Origin: PMNU01 sp035479875
GTDB taxonomy: Bacteria; Patescibacteriota; Saccharimonadia; Saccharimonadales; UBA4665
Direction: 5' to 3'
DNA length: 64,000 nucleotides
Assembly (NCBI GenBank): GCA_035479875.1
Contig: DATIIH010000008.1
Coordinates: 11,743 to 75,742 of the forward strand
The position numbers and the translations under genes were made by a program. Each line of letters begins with the position of its first letter. Position 1 is the stretch's first letter. The notes beneath the pieces were generated by a model. The model saw nothing but the letters and a program-made list of their open reading frames with translations, had not been told where the DNA came from and ran no database searches. Positions 60,956 to 64,000 of the stretch are shown here, one piece after another.

Positions 60956-61765
60956 TACTGGCATATGCAGCTCGGTGGTAAGGCTATCGTTAGGATCGGG
61001 ATATCCCGAGGTGTCAGGAGTGTAGAACTCTATGTCTCCAAACGGCAGTCCGGTGTCGGGAGGCATATGCTGCTTTTGCCGGTATTTGCCAAGCTCCTGC
61101 CACAGCAGCGAGAGTAGTGTTGTAGAGCCCACATGCGTGTAGCTGAGGGCTGTGTAGGCAGGTACTGTTTCTTGCTGCACCAGAGTGTCTGGTTTGAGCT
61201 TCATGCCAGGTTGGCATATCACGCCGATTTTCATATCAGCTCTCGCTGGCTGGTAACTGGAGACCATGAACGCCGTCAGCCAGACACAGTTATCGGGCAG
61301 CGACTCAAACGCGCTGCGCAGCTCGTCGTTATAATCCTTGATCCGGGAATAGGGGCCTCGCTTGGCAAGATAATACATGTCGAATGACTCCACCCGTTTT
61401 AGCTCTGGCTTTACTAGCGTGCCGTTACTGTCCAGATTCTCGTAATATCGATTGATGTCGCTCAGCATGCGCTGCAAAAGTCCGATCTGGTTTTGGAGTG
61501 CGCCGCGCTGCTCGTCAAAGAGTTGCTGCATTGTACGGTCCTTGCTGAGTAAAAGTGCAATCTCATCAATCGAGAAGCCTAGTTTACGCATCAACGACAC
61601 GCCCTGAAAATCCAAAATTTGGTGCGGGGCATACCAGCGATACCCAGAATCATCGACAAGTTGCGGCTTTAACACGTTCTTCTGGTCATACCAAAGTATG
61701 GTGCGCTTGGTTGTGCGCGCCAGCTTAGCAAACTGGCCGGCAGTTAGTATACTCTCGCTCATCAC
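60938..61765 (-). CDS. MerR-family regulator with GyrI-like effector domain
   Basis: A 275-aa protein. The N-terminal MerR winged helix (ILTAGQFAKLARTTKRTILW, then YDQKNVLKPQLVDDSGYRWY, LMRKLGFSIDEIALLL) is followed by a coiled-coil dimer helix (LQNQIGLLQRMLSDINRYYE) and a GyrI/BmrR-type ligand pocket (about 120-275, VESFDMYYLAKRGPY). Such proteins activate genes by untwisting a promoter with a long spacer on binding drugs or metabolites. Its start overlaps the end of the DUF998 gene by 41 nt, so the pair is coexpressed and the membrane protein may be its target. Confidence 0.85.
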   Translation of the reverse strand: MMSESILTAGQFAKLARTTKRTILWYDQKNVLKPQLVDDSGYRWYAPHQILDFQGVSLMRKLGFSIDEIALLLSKDRTMQQLFDEQRGALQNQIGLLQRMLSDINRYYENLDSNGTLVKPELKRVESFDMYYLAKRGPYSRIKDYNDELRSAFESLPDNCVWLTAFMVSSYQPARADMKIGVICQPGMKLKPDTLVQQETVPAYTALSYTHVGSTTLLSLLWQELGKYRQKQHMPPDTGLPFGDIEFYTPDTSGYPDPNDSLTTELHMPVLDRTK

Positions 61766-62420
61766 CTTTGATCATAGCGCGTCGATTGCGGCTTTTGAGC
61801 ATGTACAGCCCGGACACAATCAACCAAATTGTCTGTGGATAGGCCACGACACGCTCCATACCGCCAAGCCCCAAGAAAAAATCCATGTGTGACAAGAACA
61901 AAAAGAGCGCCACAAGCGCCACTGTACCCGACCCAACGGAATACCATCTAGACCAACGCGGCAAGCGCAAGCGCAGACCAAAGATAATCAGTGCGATGTT
62001 GCTAAGTACAAACGCAAGGTCGGCACCTAAAAGATGTATCGGGTACATTGTGTTTTCGGGGAAAAATCCAACTAGTATCGCTCCGATGCCGGCCACCCCC
62101 ATCAGGTAAAACCCGGAGCGGGCTTTACGAAATTCCTGGTACATAAGTGCCGACCCGATGGCCATAGTAAGACCGAGCAGGATGAGTGAGATGTTCATGA
62201 GTCCGTGCAATGGCGAGCACACGAAACGGTCATCGAACTGGCCGCAGCTGGTCGCAGCTAGGTCACTAATGGAATTGTCCCGCCAGCTGTACGGCAGCTG
62301 CTTCCAGGCAGACGCGACCACAACCTGTACGAGAAAGTACTGTGCGCACAACACCCACACAATTGGCCCCGCTAAAGGACGGTGTTCCACAAAAGCCCGA
62401 ATATGTCGCATTGGATGCAT
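61725..62420 (-). CDS. DUF998-family membrane protein
   Basis: A 231-aa protein with six membrane helices and the DUF998 pattern: an early YSWRDNSISDLAATSCGQFD (NSISDL), CSPLHGLMNISLILLGLTMA and VGFFPENTMYPIHLLGA. The family is common in Gram-positives and of unknown function. It ends within the start of the MerR-type regulator gene. Confidence 0.82.
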   Translation of the reverse strand: MHPMRHIRAFVEHRPLAGPIVWVLCAQYFLVQVVVASAWKQLPYSWRDNSISDLAATSCGQFDDRFVCSPLHGLMNISLILLGLTMAIGSALMYQEFRKARSGFYLMGVAGIGAILVGFFPENTMYPIHLLGADLAFVLSNIALIIFGLRLRLPRWSRWYSVGSGTVALVALFLFLSHMDFFLGLGGMERVVAYPQTIWLIVSGLYMLKSRNRRAMIKGDEREYTNCRPVC

Positions 62421-62482
62421 GTTGCCAGTATACCAAACAGTGGTAGATATCGCTTCGAGTTAGCATAAACATCGCTCAAAAT

Positions 62483-62557
62483 AAAAAGGCCCCGATTTGC
62501 GGAAGCCTTCTTATCTGTTATTCAAAAATGGTGCGCCAATGCGACCTTACATGGAAC
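62483..62557 (-). repeat. 75-nt repeated element, copy B, with intrinsic terminator
   Basis: Second copy of the element at 58306-58380, ungapped. On the minus strand CAGATAAGAAGGC leads into a hairpin (AGGC...CCG-CAAAT-CGG...CCT) and TTTTT at 62483-62509, a good intrinsic terminator for the gene ending at 62650. The 93 nt between the gene and the repeat contain no ORF. Confidence 0.55.
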
Positions 62558-62649
62558 CCGGTTATCGTACAGGGACTCAGGGCAACTAAGGCGTTGTCAG
62601 CTCGAAGAGAACACCGAGTCAAATCCAGAACGGCAGACCGTGCAGCTGT

Positions 62650-63813
62650 TTATCGTGTTTCGGTAAGTTCAATAATATGTTTGGCTACGCGCCTTCCGCC
62701 ATTACCATCGAGAGGATAGGCTTTATTCATTGCGTCTTGCAATTTAAGGCTTAGCGGATCTCCGGGCGCCATGGACTGCAGTGCTAAGTTGGCCAGCTCA
62801 TGGGGCCTAACAAGCCGGGCGGCACCCGTCTGTACAAGTGGAGGAATAGGCACCCAAGCTTCCCTTTCGCTGAGAGCAAGGTAGGTTGGTCGGCGCTGTT
62901 GCACACTATGATGACTCGCTGTTGAGGATGACAATGCGACAGTGCCAGCGCGCGCTGCTGCTACGATTACGGTTACCGGTAATTTTCCGGGATTGATTGG
63001 ATTAACGCCATTGTCACGCAACAGTGCCGCATATTCTTCCCAAGCGTCATCTCTCTCACGAGGGTGAGTTTTTAGGATAACGTCGCAACCTGCCTTGGCA
63101 ATTTGACCCAACGCTGGTGCGCAATCCTGTAGCAACCGGAGAGCGTCTACTTCGCCCATAATTGTTGGGAAAACGGCAAACAATGGTCGACTGCCGGTTT
63201 GCAAGGCGTCCAGCCCGACTTTTTCCAGGCGAGCTAACTCACTGCGGTTCGCTGCGTAGTCAAAAGCCGGCGCCGCCCTAATAATGCGGTCAGCCCTCAG
63301 ATAGCCAGCGAACAGTTTGGCGACATTTGCTTGGTCGTAGCGGTCAATAGCAACAACCAAATCGGGCGGGCACGGCTCTTGATCTTCATGCTCTTTATCA
63401 TCGTCTCTGTACCGCTGCACATCAAGGGGCGTAGCGGTGTAAGAATCGCTGAGAATAACTCGCTTGACACCTTTGACTCCCCGATATTTTTTGCTTAACT
63501 CCACATGCAGGCCGGACTCGTTAGCCACCGTGTCGACAACCACGGCTGGGTCTTTAGGAACCCTCTCGGAATTAAGGGCCTCTGCTACGGATTCGTAGCG
63601 TTCTTCTGTAGATACGGGACCGTAAAGGCCCTCATATGTATCAACTGCGCAACCGGCAGCCACGACTGTGATTGCAACTTTACCCGCCAAATATGGGAGC
63701 ACCTGGAAGGCGGTTTCGGCTGCCCCAGGGTGCACGGCAGCGCAGACGACTTTCGGAAGGTGATCGTCTGTCGATTCAGAAAATGGTGGGCTAATTACGA
63801 TTACTTCTGCCAT
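62650..63813 (-). CDS. GT-B-fold glycosyltransferase/UDP-sugar epimerase-like protein
   Basis: A 387-aa protein with two Rossmann-like halves: an N-terminal one (MAEVIVISPPFSES, VAITVVAAGCAVDTYEGLYG) and a C-terminal one (RPLFAVFPTIMGEVDALRLL, AGCDVILKTHPRERDDAWEE, TVIVAAARAGTVALSSSTAS). The C-terminal KTHPRE and GTVALSSSTAS segments resemble the donor-binding region of GT-B or UDP-GlcNAc 2-epimerase-type enzymes. The start ATG 63813 (MAEVIV) is preferred over the upstream frame. The sugar, if any, is unknown; it may act in capsule or wall synthesis. Confidence is in the fold rather than the reaction. Confidence 0.6.
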   Translation of the reverse strand: MAEVIVISPPFSESTDDHLPKVVCAAVHPGAAETAFQVLPYLAGKVAITVVAAGCAVDTYEGLYGPVSTEERYESVAEALNSERVPKDPAVVVDTVANESGLHVELSKKYRGVKGVKRVILSDSYTATPLDVQRYRDDDKEHEDQEPCPPDLVVAIDRYDQANVAKLFAGYLRADRIIRAAPAFDYAANRSELARLEKVGLDALQTGSRPLFAVFPTIMGEVDALRLLQDCAPALGQIAKAGCDVILKTHPRERDDAWEEYAALLRDNGVNPINPGKLPVTVIVAAARAGTVALSSSTASHHSVQQRRPTYLALSEREAWVPIPPLVQTGAARLVRPHELANLALQSMAPGDPLSLKLQDAMNKAYPLDGNGGRRVAKHIIELTETR

Positions 63814-63893
63814 ATAAGTATTATTAGGTATGACTATATTATAGAATATAAACCATAAGATGTCAATACCCCCGTAATGGTTCAATACCTTCG

Positions 63894-63930
63894 CACCACC
63901 CAGTCCACGGCGCTAGCCGTGACTGTGGTG
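63894..63930. promoter_or_regulatory. Strong imperfect hairpin ahead of the last gene
   Basis: CACCAC (63894-63899), AGT and CACGGC (63906-63911) pair with GCCGTG (63916-63921), ACT and GTGGTG (63925-63930) around GCTA: 15 bp with two small bulges. It could be an insertion-element terminal repeat or an RNA leader structure; no T-run follows, so it is not a terminator. Confidence 0.4.
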
Positions 63931-63952
63931 GTGAAAAGAGGACAATTGAGCC

Positions 63953-64000
63953 ATGCCCTACACCACCAACCCAAAACTTCCTCGACTCCGCATGCAAGCA
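63953..64000 (+). CDS. Start of a possible HTH/transposase-like gene, cut by the window edge
   Basis: The last 16 codons read MPYTTNPKLPRLRMQA with AGAGGA upstream. Short N-termini of this type (MPYTTNPxLPRxRxxA) are familiar to me from HTH or integrase-type proteins of CPR genomes, but 16 residues cannot identify a family. The preceding hairpin would fit a mobile element. Confidence 0.4.
   Translation, partial: MPYTTNPKLPRLRMQA

Overview
The window looks like a chromosomal segment of an ultra-small, host-associated Patescibacteria/CPR bacterium, most likely Saccharibacteria (TM7). The grounds are gene content and style: a relaxase-free VirB4/VirB6/PrgI/TraD-like cluster, a second HerA/TraD-like ATPase beside a Cys-rich protein, orphan type IV prepilins, a giant FN3 surface protein and an RHS/PA14 polymorphic toxin. 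UGA is used as stop. The taxon is inferred from composition and gene order, because no rRNA is present.

Layout. 1-4.4 kb: partial pentapeptide-repeat protein, then prs, purD and purF, covering PRPP synthesis and two early purine steps. 4.4-7.2 kb: small membrane and secreted proteins, a type IV prepilin-like protein and a SAM methyltransferase. 7.3-12.6 kb: an accessory island with a single-HKD PLD nuclease, two small XRE regulators, a stand-alone multi-hairpin RNA with its own promoter and terminator, a zinc-ribbon protein of unknown function, a Dam-type adenine methylase and, divergent from it, a 753-aa protein joining a PD-(D/E)xK-like nuclease, a DndB-type DGQHR domain and a C-terminal HEPN-like RNxxxH motif. 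The last two genes are lower in GC and are my best candidate for an undescribed defence system. 13.1-21.2 kb: the T4SS-like operon, read as one unit from a good promoter. 21.2-28.5 kb: a 2292-aa RHS toxin with three PA14 modules, and an overlapping DUF4279-like immunity gene.

28.6-34.4 kb: an apparent integrated element. It holds a truncated phosphotransferase remnant at its left edge, a GIY-YIG-like protein, an ImmA/IrrE peptidase with a membrane partner, a winged-helix replication-relaxation-like protein and a large serine recombinase behind a promoter embedded in inverted repeats. It ends next to tRNA-Ala(CGC). 34.4-44.4 kb: a housekeeping block on the minus strand (lemA, htpX, a membrane protein, ligA, an ABC exporter, an ITPase and corA), with two alanine tRNAs and one valine tRNA and a divergent D,D-carboxypeptidase. 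LigA has lost its zinc-finger cysteines and PurF its Fe-S ligands.

44.5-58.2 kb: a GNAT enzyme, an FMN reductase, a second prepilin-like protein, a 1667-aa GH26-like plus 14xFN3 secreted protein, a phosphodiester glycosidase-like protein, an HxlR regulator divergent from an NTF2-like gene, a TfoX-N protein, a Cache-HAMP-PAS histidine kinase with no response regulator, and a membrane-tethered amino-acid-binding-type protein with no transporter. 58.4-64 kb: the second HerA-like ATPase with its Cys-rich partner, MerR/GyrI and DUF998 genes, a GT-B-like protein, and the start of a possible HTH/transposase gene. A 75-nt element occurs twice (58306 and 62483) next to minus-strand terminators. Several genes have a -10 box 6-11 nt before the start codon, which suggests leaderless mRNAs.
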